A DNA stretch of 64,000 nucleotides from Thermosipho sp. (in: thermotogales). Its GTDB lineage: Bacteria > Thermotogota > Thermotogae > Thermotogales > Fervidobacteriaceae. This document shows, piece by piece, positions 18,094 through 27,010 of the stretch. Position 1 is the stretch's first letter; every line of letters starts with the position of its first letter. The stretch is from assembly GCA_017656335.1 (NCBI GenBank), contig JACDOA010000002.1, positions 124,001 to 188,000 of the forward strand. The letters run 5' to 3'. The position numbers were made by a program, and so were the translations under genes. The notes under the pieces are model-generated. The model ran no database searches. It was not told where the DNA came from and saw nothing but the letters and a program-made list of their open reading frames with translations.

Positions 18094-18891
18094 ATGAAAA
18101 GAATTTCAATCTTAGTTTTTTTCCTTTCACTAATTTCTACAATTTTTTCTCTTAATATTGTCACCACTATTAATCCCTACTATCTTCTTGTAAAAGATAT
18201 TGTTCAAGACAAGGCTGAAGTTAATTTATTATTAAAACCGGGTGTAAATCCGCATGTATACTCCTTAAAAGTAAGCGATGTAAAATTATTAAACTCGGCT
18301 GATCTAATTATTGCAAATGGTTATTTGGAACCATATTTGGAAAAATATAACAATGTTTTTTATATTTCATATTTTATTCCAAAAATTCTTATGGAATATG
18401 AAAACCCTCATTTTTGGCTTGATCCCTTTTTTGCCAAATACTACATCATTCCAGCAATTGTACAAAAATTATCTGAACTAGACCCATCAGATAAAGAGTT
18501 CTATGAAACCAACGCAAAAAAAATTATCAGTGAAATTAATAGTTTTATATTTGAATCATTTAGCATTCTTAAAAATATAAATGGTAAGATACTTGTTCAT
18601 CATCCAAGTTTTTACTATTATTTTAAAGAATTTGGTATTGAAATTTACTGGGTTGAAGAAGGTCATAATACCTCGACCAGTATAAAAGAACTTTTAAATA
18701 TTATAAAATCCCAGAATATTGTTGCCATTTTTTCTGAAGTTCAACAATCAAAAAGGGAAATAGAAATTATTTCTAAAGAACTAGGGAAAAATTATTTTGT
18801 TCTTGATCCGCTTGGTATTGATTCAAATACATTTATTGATCTTTACAACAAAAATTTAAATGAAATCAGAAAGGCGGTTTCAAATGAGTAA
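18094..18891 (+). CDS. znuA: ZnuA/TroA-type metal-binding protein of ABC importer
   Basis: This extracytoplasmic solute-binding protein of the cluster A-I metal family has 265 residues. A signal peptide (MKRISILVFFLSLISTIFS) without a lipobox cysteine suggests a free periplasmic protein. Metal-ligand regions are visible at NPHVYSL, HFWLDPFF, HHPSFYYYF and LDPLGI. The usual histidine-rich loop of high-affinity zinc binders is absent, so manganese or another divalent cation is not ruled out. ATG at 18094 is preceded by GGAGGG and lies 2 bases after the regulator stop; the gene end overlaps the ATPase start by 8 bases. Confidence 0.88.
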   Translation: MKRISILVFFLSLISTIFSLNIVTTINPYYLLVKDIVQDKAEVNLLLKPGVNPHVYSLKVSDVKLLNSADLIIANGYLEPYLEKYNNVFYISYFIPKILMEYENPHFWLDPFFAKYYIIPAIVQKLSELDPSDKEFYETNAKKIISEINSFIFESFSILKNINGKILVHHPSFYYYFKEFGIEIYWVEEGHNTSTSIKELLNIIKSQNIVAIFSEVQQSKREIEIISKELGKNYFVLDPLGIDSNTFIDLYNKNLNEIRKAVSNE

Positions 18892-19603
18892 ATTCATTAT
18901 TACGGTAGAAAATTTAAATTACAAAATAAATGACACAGAAATTCTTAAAAATATAAATTTTAAGATTCCCGAAGGTGACTTCGTTGGAATCATAGGGCCC
19001 AATGGTGCTGGAAAATCAACTCTTGTAAAAATATTAATTGGAAAAATAACTGACTTCGAAGGAAAAGTAAGTATTAAAGGAAAAATAGGCTATCTTCCGC
19101 AGTTTCAAACTATAAACAGAGAAGTCCCCATAAAAGCACACGAATTTGTTTTAATGGGGGCATACAAAAACAAACAGAATATTGGAAAAATTCCAGAATT
19201 ATTGAAAGAAGTAGGATTGGCTGGAAAAGAAAATAGGTTGGTTGGCAATATGTCGGGTGGAGAACTTCAAAGACTTTCTCTTGCAAGAGCTTTAATTTCT
19301 GAACCAGATGTTTTGATTTTAGATGAACCTGAAGCTGGAGTAGATCAAATGGGAAAAGCTAAATTTTATGAACTTCTAGAAAAAATTAAATCTGAAAAAA
19401 AATTAACTATAATAATGATTTCACACGATATTGGGATGGTATTTGAAAAATGTAAAACTATCATGTGTTTGAATAAAACTCTTCATTGCCACGGGCCAAG
19501 TGAAAAAATTAGGCCCGAAGAATTAAAAGTTTTATTTCCTGATTTTGATTTATGGATTAGATCAAGAGACCACTACGAAAAGGAGCATAAAAATGTTGAG
19601 TGA
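18884..19603 (+). CDS. znuC: ABC transporter ATPase for metal uptake (ZnuC-like)
   Basis: This 239-residue nucleotide-binding subunit energises the metal importer. It has Walker A GPNGAGKST, the Q-loop region YLPQFQTI, the signature MSGGELQRL, Walker B VLILDEPEAGVD and the H-loop ISHDIGMV. The ATG at 18884 overlaps the end of the binding-protein gene, and the stop lies inside the permease gene start region, an arrangement that keeps subunits in proportion. The C-terminal segment (MCLNKTLHCHGPSEKI) is characteristic of ZnuC/MntB-type ATPases. Confidence 0.92.
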   Translation: MSKFIITVENLNYKINDTEILKNINFKIPEGDFVGIIGPNGAGKSTLVKILIGKITDFEGKVSIKGKIGYLPQFQTINREVPIKAHEFVLMGAYKNKQNIGKIPELLKEVGLAGKENRLVGNMSGGELQRLSLARALISEPDVLILDEPEAGVDQMGKAKFYELLEKIKSEKKLTIIMISHDIGMVFEKCKTIMCLNKTLHCHGPSEKIRPEELKVLFPDFDLWIRSRDHYEKEHKNVE

Positions 19604-20390
19604 AATTTTCCAGTATGATTTCTTAAGAGTTGCGTTTTTTGCTAGTTTATTATCAGGAATTGCTGCAGCTATTATTTCACCAATAGTTGTTTATAAAAAA
19701 ATGGAATTTATTGGTGATGGAACGGCTCATGCTGCTTTTGCAGGACTTGCAATAGGTTTATTTTTCGATGTTGACTACAGGTTTATTGCAATTATTACAG
19801 CAGTTTTATTCTCACTGCTAATCAGTTTTTTTTCAAATAGGAACAAAATAAATGAAAACAGTGCTATTGGAATGCTGCTCCCTGTATTTATGTCTATTGG
19901 TGTAATTATTCTTTCCAAAAGCTCTACTTATGTTCAAGATATTACCAGTTACCTCTTTGGAGATATTTTATTAGTTAACCTAAATGATGTCTGGTTTTTA
20001 GTTTTCGTTATTCTTTCAATTATAAGTATTCTTTATCTATTGAGACATGAAATTTTATTTTTCTTAGCAGATGAAGAAATGGCTGAATTTTATGGTGTTA
20101 ATATTAAGTTAGTAAGAACAGTTCTTCTAATATTGATTTCAATTACAGTTGTAAGTGTCGTAAAAATATCTGGTATCATATTACTTGGGGCTTTATTAAT
20201 AATTCCAGGACTTTTTGCCAAAAAATTATCAAAATCTTTTTCTGCAGTCTTTATCTTTTCAGTTATTTATAACCTTTTTGTATCTTTCATTGGATTTTAT
20301 CTCTCCTATTACTTTGATATCTCTCCTGGACCAACCATTGTTCTCACTTCCTTTGTAGCCTTTTTGATTTTCTCATCTATTAAAAAATAA
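19593..20390 (+). CDS. znuB: ABC transporter permease for metal uptake (ZnuB-like)
   Basis: This 265-residue integral membrane subunit of the metal ABC importer (ABC-3 family) has about eight hydrophobic helices. Family landmarks are ISPIVVYKKMEFIGDGTAHAA near the N-terminus, the ADEEMAEFYGV coupling loop and GALLIIPGLFAKKL. ATG at 19593 has AAGGAG upstream and overlaps the ATPase gene. It is the last gene of the regulator, binding protein, ATPase, permease operon; a new promoter for ribF begins 7 bases after its stop. Confidence 0.92.
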   Translation: MLSEIFQYDFLRVAFFASLLSGIAAAIISPIVVYKKMEFIGDGTAHAAFAGLAIGLFFDVDYRFIAIITAVLFSLLISFFSNRNKINENSAIGMLLPVFMSIGVIILSKSSTYVQDITSYLFGDILLVNLNDVWFLVFVILSIISILYLLRHEILFFLADEEMAEFYGVNIKLVRTVLLILISITVVSVVKISGIILLGALLIIPGLFAKKLSKSFSAVFIFSVIYNLFVSFIGFYLSYYFDISPGPTIVLTSFVAFLIFSSIKK

Positions 20391-20397
20391 TTTCATA

Positions 20398-20406
20398 TGT
20401 TATAAT
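20398..20406 (+). promoter_or_regulatory. Extended -10 promoter of ribF
   Basis: TGTTATAAT, followed by a T-rich run, stands 20 bases before the ribF start. Confidence 0.5.
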
Positions 20407-20425
20407 TTTTTTGTGAGGTGATAAG

Positions 20426-21295
20426 TTGAGGGTTGTAACAATCGGTGTTTTTGATGGTGTTCACAAGGGACACGTTCAGATTCTTGAAGAACTTAAAAAT
20501 TTAGCCCAAAAATATGAATCTACTCCTGAAATTTTCACCATTATTTTTCCAATGGAGTATTATTATGGAAAATTTGATGGTCTCTTGATAACTTTAGAAG
20601 AAAGAATAACTCTTTTAGAAATGTATGGTACTGTTCATACTTTGGATCTTTTAGAAATTAAAGATATCACACCCGAACAATTTTTTTCATTTATTTCAAA
20701 AGATACCAGAGCCATTGTTGTTGGCGAAGATTTCAGATTTGGTAAAAATGCATCTGGAAACATCGAAACTTTAAGTAATTTGTGTAAAGCTAAGAATATT
20801 GAACTTAAAGTAATTAAAGACATAATGGCCAACGGTGAAAGAATAAGCAGTACACTAATTAGAAATTTGATAAAAACGGGGAATATTCAAAAGGCAAACA
20901 ACTTACTAGGAAGACCTTATTCGATACATGGAAAGGTTTATAAAGATAAGCAAATTGGGGAAAAATTAGGATTTCCAACTGCTAATATAAGACGAGATAA
21001 AAATCTTATAAAACCAAAAAATGGTGTTTACTTTTGCCGGGTTTATACTCCCGAATTGCGATATGGCTTAATTAATATTGGTTTGAGACCCACAATTGAA
21101 AAAACCAAACATGTTAAATATGAAGTTTATATTCTTGATTTCGAAGGAGACCTTTATAATAAACATATTCATGTTGAACTTCTGTCATATTTACGAGAAG
21201 AAAAGAAATTTGAAAATACAGAAAAACTAATTGAACAAATGAAAAAAGATGAAAGCATTGCAAGGAAAATTCTGGAGGAAAAATATGAATATTGA
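20426..21295 (+). CDS. ribF: Bifunctional riboflavin kinase/FAD synthetase
   Basis: RibF converts riboflavin to FMN and then FAD. The 289-residue protein has the N-terminal nucleotidyltransferase domain with IGVFDGVHKGHVQIL, EDFRFGKNASGN and RISSTLIRNLI, and the C-terminal kinase domain with GFPTANI and NGVYFCRVYTP. The start is TTG at 20426 with a GAGGTG ribosome site; no ATG fits the conserved N-terminus. The end overlaps nth by 11 bases. No FMN riboswitch is visible in the short leader. Confidence 0.95.
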   Translation: MRVVTIGVFDGVHKGHVQILEELKNLAQKYESTPEIFTIIFPMEYYYGKFDGLLITLEERITLLEMYGTVHTLDLLEIKDITPEQFFSFISKDTRAIVVGEDFRFGKNASGNIETLSNLCKAKNIELKVIKDIMANGERISSTLIRNLIKTGNIQKANNLLGRPYSIHGKVYKDKQIGEKLGFPTANIRRDKNLIKPKNGVYFCRVYTPELRYGLINIGLRPTIEKTKHVKYEVYILDFEGDLYNKHIHVELLSYLREEKKFENTEKLIEQMKKDESIARKILEEKYEY

Positions 21296-21908
21296 AAAAG
21301 TAGCAAATTTAATAATCGAAAAATTTCCTCGAGTTCATTTTAATAAGGAGCCATTTTATGTTTTAGTTTCTACCGTTTTAAGTCAAAGAAGTAAAGATGA
21401 AAATACAGAAGTTGCAGCAAAAAATCTTTTCGAAAAATTTAAAAATCCTGCCGAACTTGCAAATGCAAAACCAGAAGAACTACATGAATTGATCAAACCA
21501 GCAGGTTTATATAGACAAAAAGCTAAGCGTATTATACAAATTGCAAAAATTTTACAAGAAAACTACAACGGAAAAGTTCCAGATTCATTTGATGAACTTT
21601 TAAAATTACCCGGTGTTGGTAGAAAAACCGCCAACATTGTTTTGTATGTTTCTTTTGGAATACCTTCTCTTGCCGTTGATACACATGTTCATAGAATCTC
21701 AAATAGACTGGGGTGGGTTAAGACTAAAAATTCTGAAGAAACTGAATTTAAATTAATGAAGTTAATTCCTAAAAATCTATGGGGGCCTTTAAATGGTTCA
21801 ATGGTTGAATTTGGTAAAAAAATTTGTAAACCAGTTAAACCTGATTGCAAAAATTGTCCAATAAAAAAATATTGTAACTGGGAGGGAAAAAATGATTCCA
21901 TTATTTGA
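21285..21908 (+). CDS. nth: Endonuclease III (DNA glycosylase/AP lyase)
   Basis: This 207-residue base-excision repair enzyme removes oxidised pyrimidines and nicks the resulting abasic site. It has the helix-hairpin-helix LPGVGRKTANIVL with the catalytic lysine, the catalytic aspartate in VDTHVHRISNRLGW, and a C-terminal iron-sulfur loop with four cysteines (CKPVKPDCKNCPIKKYC). The ATG at 21285 follows GGAGG and overlaps ribF. The stop overlaps the aminotransferase start by 17 bases, so three unrelated genes are translated as a compact unit. Confidence 0.96.
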   Translation: MNIEKVANLIIEKFPRVHFNKEPFYVLVSTVLSQRSKDENTEVAAKNLFEKFKNPAELANAKPEELHELIKPAGLYRQKAKRIIQIAKILQENYNGKVPDSFDELLKLPGVGRKTANIVLYVSFGIPSLAVDTHVHRISNRLGWVKTKNSEETEFKLMKLIPKNLWGPLNGSMVEFGKKICKPVKPDCKNCPIKKYCNWEGKNDSII

Positions 21909-23031
21909 TTTAACAAGGCAATATAAAGAAATAAAAGATGAAATTTTAGATGCTTTAAACAAAGTTATTGAAAATGGAAGAGTAATTTTAGGTGAAGAAG
22001 TTGAAAAATTAGAAAATAATATAGCAAAATTTATAGGCGTAAAATATGGGATTGGTGTTGCAAGTGGCAGCGATGCTTTAGTAATTGCTTTAAGAGCTAT
22101 GGATATTAAAGAAGGAGACAAAGTAATTACAACACCGTACACTTTTTTTGCTACAGCTTCAGCTATTATTAGAAATAAAGGGATACCTATTTTCGTTGAT
22201 GTTGACAAAAACACTTATAACATTGATTTAAATCAGGTCGAAAAGATTTTAAAAAATGAAAAGATATTTGGAATTATCCCTGTTCACCTATTTGGGCAAA
22301 CAGTTGATCTTGAAGGTCTCTCTTATTTGAAAGAAAAATATGGTATAAAAATATTGGAAGACTGTGCTCAATCCATAGGTTCTGAGGGAATCATAAAAGG
22401 GCAGATTAAAAAAAGTGGAAGTGTTGGCGATGCTGCGATATTTTCCTTTTTCCCAACTAAAAATCTTGGAACATATGGAGATGGAGGAATGATAGTAACA
22501 AACGATGAAAATATTTATGAAAAATCCAAAGTGTTAAGAGTACACGGTTCAAAGAAAAAATATTACCATGAAATTGTTGGATACAATTCCAGATTGGATG
22601 AAATACATGCTGCAATACTCAATGTAAAGTTTAAATACCTTGAAGAATGGACTGAAAAAAGAATAAACATCGCCTCAACATACGCTAATTACTTTGATAA
22701 CTGGAAATTATCCCTTAAGTATCCCAAAATCCTAAAGAAATCTTTTAAATACCACGTTTTTCATCAATATGTGATAGAATTTGAAAATAATAAAATAAGA
22801 GAAAAGGTAAAAAATCATTTACAGGATAAAGGTATAGGAACGAGTATTTATTATCCTATACCTTTACATTTACAAAAATGCTTTGAAAATTTGGGATACA
22901 AAAAAGGTGATTTACCTGTTGCTGAAAATTTATCTCAAACAACACTTGCTTTACCGATCTTTCCCGAACTAACCAAAAATGAAATTGAAAAAATAGTTCT
23001 GGAAATTAAAAATGCTTTAGAGGAGGATTAG
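21892..23031 (+). CDS. DegT/DnrJ/EryC1-family sugar aminotransferase
   Basis: This PLP-dependent aminotransferase (379 residues) usually acts on nucleotide-linked keto-sugars for surface glycans. Family features are LTRQYKEIKDEI at the start, GVASGSDALVIALRA, EDCAQSIGS and the PLP lysine in FFPTKNLGTYGDGGM. The latter part contains VGYNSRLDEIHAAIL and GIGTSIYYPIPLHLQ, typical of DesV/WlbE-like members. It starts inside nth, with GGGAGG upstream. No other amino-sugar genes are adjacent, so its substrate cannot be named. Confidence 0.93.
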   Translation: MIPLFDLTRQYKEIKDEILDALNKVIENGRVILGEEVEKLENNIAKFIGVKYGIGVASGSDALVIALRAMDIKEGDKVITTPYTFFATASAIIRNKGIPIFVDVDKNTYNIDLNQVEKILKNEKIFGIIPVHLFGQTVDLEGLSYLKEKYGIKILEDCAQSIGSEGIIKGQIKKSGSVGDAAIFSFFPTKNLGTYGDGGMIVTNDENIYEKSKVLRVHGSKKKYYHEIVGYNSRLDEIHAAILNVKFKYLEEWTEKRINIASTYANYFDNWKLSLKYPKILKKSFKYHVFHQYVIEFENNKIREKVKNHLQDKGIGTSIYYPIPLHLQKCFENLGYKKGDLPVAENLSQTTLALPIFPELTKNEIEKIVLEIKNALEED

Positions 23032-23034
23032 CCT

Positions 23035-23235
23035 ATGGACGAAGGAAGAAAAACACTTGAAGAATTATTAAAAAGATATTTAAAGGTCAAAGAAACAATT
23101 AAAGAGTTAAATAAAGAAAAAAAAGAACTTGAAGAAATGATTGTGGATTTTGTTGAACACATGGATATAGACAACATTATTGTAGAGGGTGTACTAGTAG
23201 AATTTACTCGTAAAACTAAAATTCAAATTAAATAA
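23035..23235 (+). CDS. Small coiled-coil protein of unknown function
   Basis: This 66-residue protein begins at an ATG 10 bases after a GGAGG that lies in the end of the aminotransferase gene. The first 45 residues are rich in Glu, Lys and Leu and look like a coiled coil (LLKRYLKVKETIKELNKEKK). The last 20 are a short beta-like tail (IIVEGVLVEFTRKT). I recognise no family. Good ribosome site, codon use like its neighbours and tight spacing support a real gene. Confidence 0.65.
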   Translation: MDEGRKTLEELLKRYLKVKETIKELNKEKKELEEMIVDFVEHMDIDNIIVEGVLVEFTRKTKIQIK

Positions 23236-23267
23236 AAGTTCCACATTTTAAGAGGGGAGGGGTCTAG

Positions 23268-24608
23268 GTGGAGAAATTTTTCAAACTTAAAGAAAACGGT
23301 ACTAACGCTCGTACTGAGATTATTGCTGGTATTACTACTTTTCTAACCATGGCTTACATCATCTTTGTTAACCCAAATATTCTAATCAACGTCATTCCCG
23401 GTGCCACACCAGGCAGTGATCTCTATACGCAATTTTTTGGTGCATTTATGGTCGCAACTATTTTAGGTGCAGCAACAGCAACCCTTATCATGGGGCTATG
23501 GGCTAACTATCCATTTGCGCTTGCTCCAGGTATGGGACTGAATGCATATTTTGCATTTACCGTTTGTTTAAAGCTAGGTATTGATTGGAGAGTAGCATTA
23601 GCTGCAGTATTTGTTGAAGGTTTAATTTTTATATTACTCACTTTAACTGGCGTTAGAGGTTTTGTTGTTAAAGCAGTTCCATCGAGCATAAAACTAGCTA
23701 CAAGTGCAGGTATTGGATTATTCATAGCTTTTATTGGGCTTAAAAGTGCTGGAATAGTCGTTCAAGATCCTGCAACTTTCGTAACACTTGGCGATTTAAC
23801 CACACCAGCTGCTCTTGTAGCAATAATAGGGTTCTTTATAATAGCTATATTGTTTGCTTTGAAAGTTCCTGGTTCAATATTGATTGGTATTTTAGCTTCT
23901 ACTTTCATTGGTGCTCTTCCTATATTTGATGTAACCAAATATCAAGGTATTGTAGGAAAAGTACCTGATATTTCTCCAACATTTCTAAAGCTTTTTGAAA
24001 AATTCTCTTGGGCTGATCTTGCTTCTGGAACTTTTTGGATCGTAGTTTTCACTTTCTTCTTTGTTGATTTCTTCGATACTCTTGGAACTCTTACGGGACT
24101 TGCTGAGAGTGCCGGATTTATAAAAGACGGAGAATTCCCAAGGGCAAATAGAGCATATCTTGCTGATGCTGTTGGAACATCAGTCGGTTCACTTTTTGGC
24201 ACTTCAACTGTTACAACTTACATTGAAAGTAGTACAGGAATCGCAGAAGGCGGACGAACTGGTCTTACAGCTGTTACTGTTGCAATATTAATGCTTCTCA
24301 TGCTTTTCTTTGCTCCTCTTGGTTTAACAATTCCTGCAGCTGCAACTGCTCCTGCACTTGTATTTGTGGGTGCATTGATGCTCAAAGGATTAAAATTGAT
24401 TAATTGGGATGATATAACTGAAGCACTTCCTGCATTTGTTACCATGATTGTAATGCCTCTTACATATTCAATTGCTAATGGTATTGCACTTGGTTTAATT
24501 GTATATCCTATTGTAAAAACATTCAGCGGTAAAGCAAAAGATGTTCACTGGTTCAATTGGATACTTGCTATTCTTTTTGCGTTGTATTTGATTTACTTAA
24601 GAGGTTGA
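23268..24608 (+). CDS. NCS2/AzgA-type purine permease
   Basis: This membrane importer of the AzgA-like branch of the nucleobase-cation symporter 2 family has 446 residues and about 12-14 helices, and likely takes up hypoxanthine, guanine or adenine. It starts with the AzgA pattern FFKLKENGTNARTEIIAG and TTFLTMAYIIFVNP. It continues with APGMGLNAYFAF, DFFDTLGTLTGLAE, GTSTVTTYIES and EGGRTGLTAV. The start is GTG at 23268 after GGGGAGG. The leader is only 32 bases, too short for a purine riboswitch. A strong terminator follows the gene. Confidence 0.93.
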   Translation: MEKFFKLKENGTNARTEIIAGITTFLTMAYIIFVNPNILINVIPGATPGSDLYTQFFGAFMVATILGAATATLIMGLWANYPFALAPGMGLNAYFAFTVCLKLGIDWRVALAAVFVEGLIFILLTLTGVRGFVVKAVPSSIKLATSAGIGLFIAFIGLKSAGIVVQDPATFVTLGDLTTPAALVAIIGFFIIAILFALKVPGSILIGILASTFIGALPIFDVTKYQGIVGKVPDISPTFLKLFEKFSWADLASGTFWIVVFTFFFVDFFDTLGTLTGLAESAGFIKDGEFPRANRAYLADAVGTSVGSLFGTSTVTTYIESSTGIAEGGRTGLTAVTVAILMLLMLFFAPLGLTIPAAATAPALVFVGALMLKGLKLINWDDITEALPAFVTMIVMPLTYSIANGIALGLIVYPIVKTFSGKAKDVHWFNWILAILFALYLIYLRG

Positions 24609-24625
24609 TAACTGAAAAATTTTTG

Positions 24626-24653
24626 AACCCCTTCCTTTTAAGAGGAAGGGGTT
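24626..24653 (+). terminator. Intrinsic terminator after the purine permease
   Basis: An 11-base perfect stem (AACCCCTTCCT / AGGAAGGGGTT) with a 6-base loop is followed by TTT, G and TTTT, 17 bases after the permease stop. It marks the boundary before the chemosensory operon. Confidence 0.85.
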
Positions 24654-24715
24654 TTTGTTTTCTAGTAGAATATTATATAATAATAATAAATGATAGATAT
24701 AAAGAAGGTGAATTT

Positions 24716-25774
24716 ATGGAAAATAAAGAAAAAGATGTTTCTATTGTTATTGAAGAGTTATTAAAAATAGGAGAAACACAAGACGTCTCAAAAATTAATG
24801 AGGTTATAAAAATTTTAAAAAATGATAATAGACAAATAATTAGAGAAACTGCTGTAAAAGTCTTAAAAACCATTAAATTCAAAGAAACAGCCGAAGAAGT
24901 TTCGAAACTTTTGTTTGAAAAAGATGCCTTTCTTAGAAATTCTGCAGTAATGATCCTTGCAGAATTATGGGACGTTTCAAAACCGATTTTAAAAGAACTT
25001 ATAAAACATAAAAACAAACATATTAGAAAATACGCTTTGGATGCTTTATACCTTTCAAATTCACCTCAATCCACTGATTTAATTTCTCAATGTTTAGATG
25101 ATGAAGAAGTCAACAATGTCATTGCAGCAGTTGAATATATAGGATATTATTACGATACAAGATATAATGATAAAATTGTGAAAATTTTAAAAAAAACTTC
25201 TGATCCATTTCTTATTTGCACTTGTCTTGAAACTCTTGAGAAAATTGGTACTGAAAAACATCACGATGAGGTATTAAACTTTCTCTCAAATCAAAAAGAA
25301 ATTAATGATATAATCCTTCCTTCTCTTTTAAAATTTTTATCTTCAAAAATTAAATTTGATGACATCAATTTCATATTACAAGTTGCTCCATCCAAATTTG
25401 AGATTGCATATAAAGAAATAATTGATACAATAAAAGATTTCATTGAAAAATATCAAAATCAAATAGATGAAAAATTATCAAATAAAATTACTCAACTTTT
25501 ATTGTCATTCTTAGATAATGAAATCCCATCTGAAAACAAATATGAAATTATAATGTTGATTTCGATCATAAATCCCAACATTCTTTTGGACAGGATTAAT
25601 GAATTTCTTGAAACCAATGATGAGCTTATTCAATTAGGTGCTTTGGAATTAATTGGGCAGAAAAAATTAATAAAATACAAAAACAAAATAATTGAAATTT
25701 CCAAAAACTCCTCTTCTGAATTAATTATTGAAATTTGCCAGGATATATTAAATGAGTTAAATGAATTAGACTAA
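24716..25774 (+). CDS. HEAT-repeat protein at the head of the chemosensory operon
   Basis: This 352-residue alpha-solenoid protein is made of repeated helix pairs of the HEAT/PBS-lyase type (for example RQIIRETAVKVLKTIKF, AFLRNSAVMILAELWD, KHIRKYALDALYLS). It has no signal peptide or membrane segment and no catalytic motif. ATG at 24716 follows GAAGGTG. The open frame upstream crosses the permease terminator and is not coding. A perfect TATAAT at 24676 may start the operon, but its -35 is poor. The stop is 16 bases before cheR. HEAT proteins act as scaffolds or adaptors; here it probably helps assemble or localise the signalling complex, which is inference from position. Confidence 0.85.
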   Translation: MENKEKDVSIVIEELLKIGETQDVSKINEVIKILKNDNRQIIRETAVKVLKTIKFKETAEEVSKLLFEKDAFLRNSAVMILAELWDVSKPILKELIKHKNKHIRKYALDALYLSNSPQSTDLISQCLDDEEVNNVIAAVEYIGYYYDTRYNDKIVKILKKTSDPFLICTCLETLEKIGTEKHHDEVLNFLSNQKEINDIILPSLLKFLSSKIKFDDINFILQVAPSKFEIAYKEIIDTIKDFIEKYQNQIDEKLSNKITQLLLSFLDNEIPSENKYEIIMLISIINPNILLDRINEFLETNDELIQLGALELIGQKKLIKYKNKIIEISKNSSSELIIEICQDILNELNELD

Positions 25775-25790
25775 GAAAAGGGTGCAAAAT

Positions 25791-26633
25791 ATGGTTTTCG
25801 GATTTAAAGAATTTAAAGAACTCAGAAATTTCATTTATGAAAAAACAGGAATATTCATACCTGATAATAAAATTTATTTACTTCAGCGAAAAGTTGATAA
25901 AGCGCTCAAAGGTTCTAAATTTAAAAATTTTGAAGAGTATATAAAATACTTGAAATTTTATGATACAAATAAATCTGAATTTACAAAGTTGATAAATGAA
26001 ATAACCATAAATGAAACTCATTTTTTCAGAGACTTTCCACAACTACAGGCTTTTGCTGAATACTGTGTTCCGGAATTATTAGAAAGAACAAAAAAAAGAA
26101 AAATAAAACTGTTGTCTGCCGGTTGTGCTACAGGTGAAGAACCTTATACCTTATCAATAATATGTAACGAAATGTTACCAAGTAACGTAGACTATTCTAT
26201 CATTGCCCTTGATATAGATGACAATGCTCTAAAAAAAGCAAAGGAGGGAAGCTATCTTGAAAGATCAGTCAAGTTTGCTCCCAAAAAATATTTAAACAAA
26301 TACTTTATTAAATATAATGATAGCTATTATGTAAGAGAAGAAATAAAAAACAATGTTTCTTTCTATAAAGTTAATCTTTTTGACTCAAGTCATTTGCTAT
26401 CTTTTGGAAGTGATTTTGATTTTATATTCTGTAGAAATGTATTGATTTATTTTTCTGAAATTTCTAGAATTAAGGTTGTATCAACATTTTACAATATGCT
26501 GGAACCAGGAGGGTATATTTTTCTTGGAAGTTCAGAATCTCTTAGCAGAATCACAACTGCATTTGAATTAAAAAAAATGGGGGAGTTTTTGGTGTATCAA
26601 AAACCTTTATCAAAAGAGGGTCGAAATTTATGA
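25791..26633 (+). CDS. cheR: CheR chemoreceptor methyltransferase
   Basis: CheR methylates glutamates of chemoreceptors using S-adenosylmethionine, for adaptation. The 280-residue protein has the N-terminal helical domain followed by the methyltransferase domain with INETHFFRDFPQL, SAGCATGEEPYTLSI (AdoMet site), ALDIDDNALKKAKEG and FIFCRNVLIYFS. The ATG at 25791 is better placed after AAGGGTG than the GTG at 25782. It overlaps the following receiver gene by 4 bases. The target is presumably the soluble receptor encoded six genes downstream. Confidence 0.93.
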   Translation: MVFGFKEFKELRNFIYEKTGIFIPDNKIYLLQRKVDKALKGSKFKNFEEYIKYLKFYDTNKSEFTKLINEITINETHFFRDFPQLQAFAEYCVPELLERTKKRKIKLLSAGCATGEEPYTLSIICNEMLPSNVDYSIIALDIDDNALKKAKEGSYLERSVKFAPKKYLNKYFIKYNDSYYVREEIKNNVSFYKVNLFDSSHLLSFGSDFDFIFCRNVLIYFSEISRIKVVSTFYNMLEPGGYIFLGSSESLSRITTAFELKKMGEFLVYQKPLSKEGRNL

Positions 26634-26998
26634 AAAAAATCCTTATTGTAGATGATTCAAAAATGGCAAGAAATTATCATGCGTATGTATTAAAGAACGC
26701 AGGATATAGAGTCATCGAAGCAATAGATGGTGCAGATGCTCTTGAAAAATTATTCTCTAATCCTGATATTTCCTGTATTATAACTGATTTAAATATGCCA
26801 AACATGGATGGCCTTACATTTATTAAAAAAGTAAGGGAAAAAGAGGAATTTAAAAAAATTCCTATTATTATTGTAACCACTTTAGATGAAAATTATGACA
26901 AGAGTGAAGGATTTAAAGCAGGCGCAAATTATTATTTAATTAAACCAACCAAACCTTCAGCTCTTATATCCACTATCAAATTACTATTAAAAGATTAA
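26630..26998 (+). CDS. cheY: CheY-like single-domain response regulator
   Basis: This 122-residue stand-alone receiver domain has the acidic pocket VDDSKMARN, phospho-acceptor Asp53 in IITDLNMPNMDG, the conserved threonine in VTTLDEN and the lysine in LIKPTKPSAL. It starts in an ATGA overlap with cheR and is followed by cheA, the expected phosphodonor. Whether it binds a flagellar motor or another target cannot be told; no flagellar gene is in the window. Confidence 0.93.
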   Translation: MKKILIVDDSKMARNYHAYVLKNAGYRVIEAIDGADALEKLFSNPDISCIITDLNMPNMDGLTFIKKVREKEEFKKIPIIIVTTLDENYDKSEGFKAGANYYLIKPTKPSALISTIKLLLKD

Positions 26999-27010
26999 GA
27001 GGTGGGAGTT

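Noticed and set aside
23236-23267. Purine riboswitch before the NCS2 permease
   Set aside because: The leader is only 32 bases, without the three-way junction elements.
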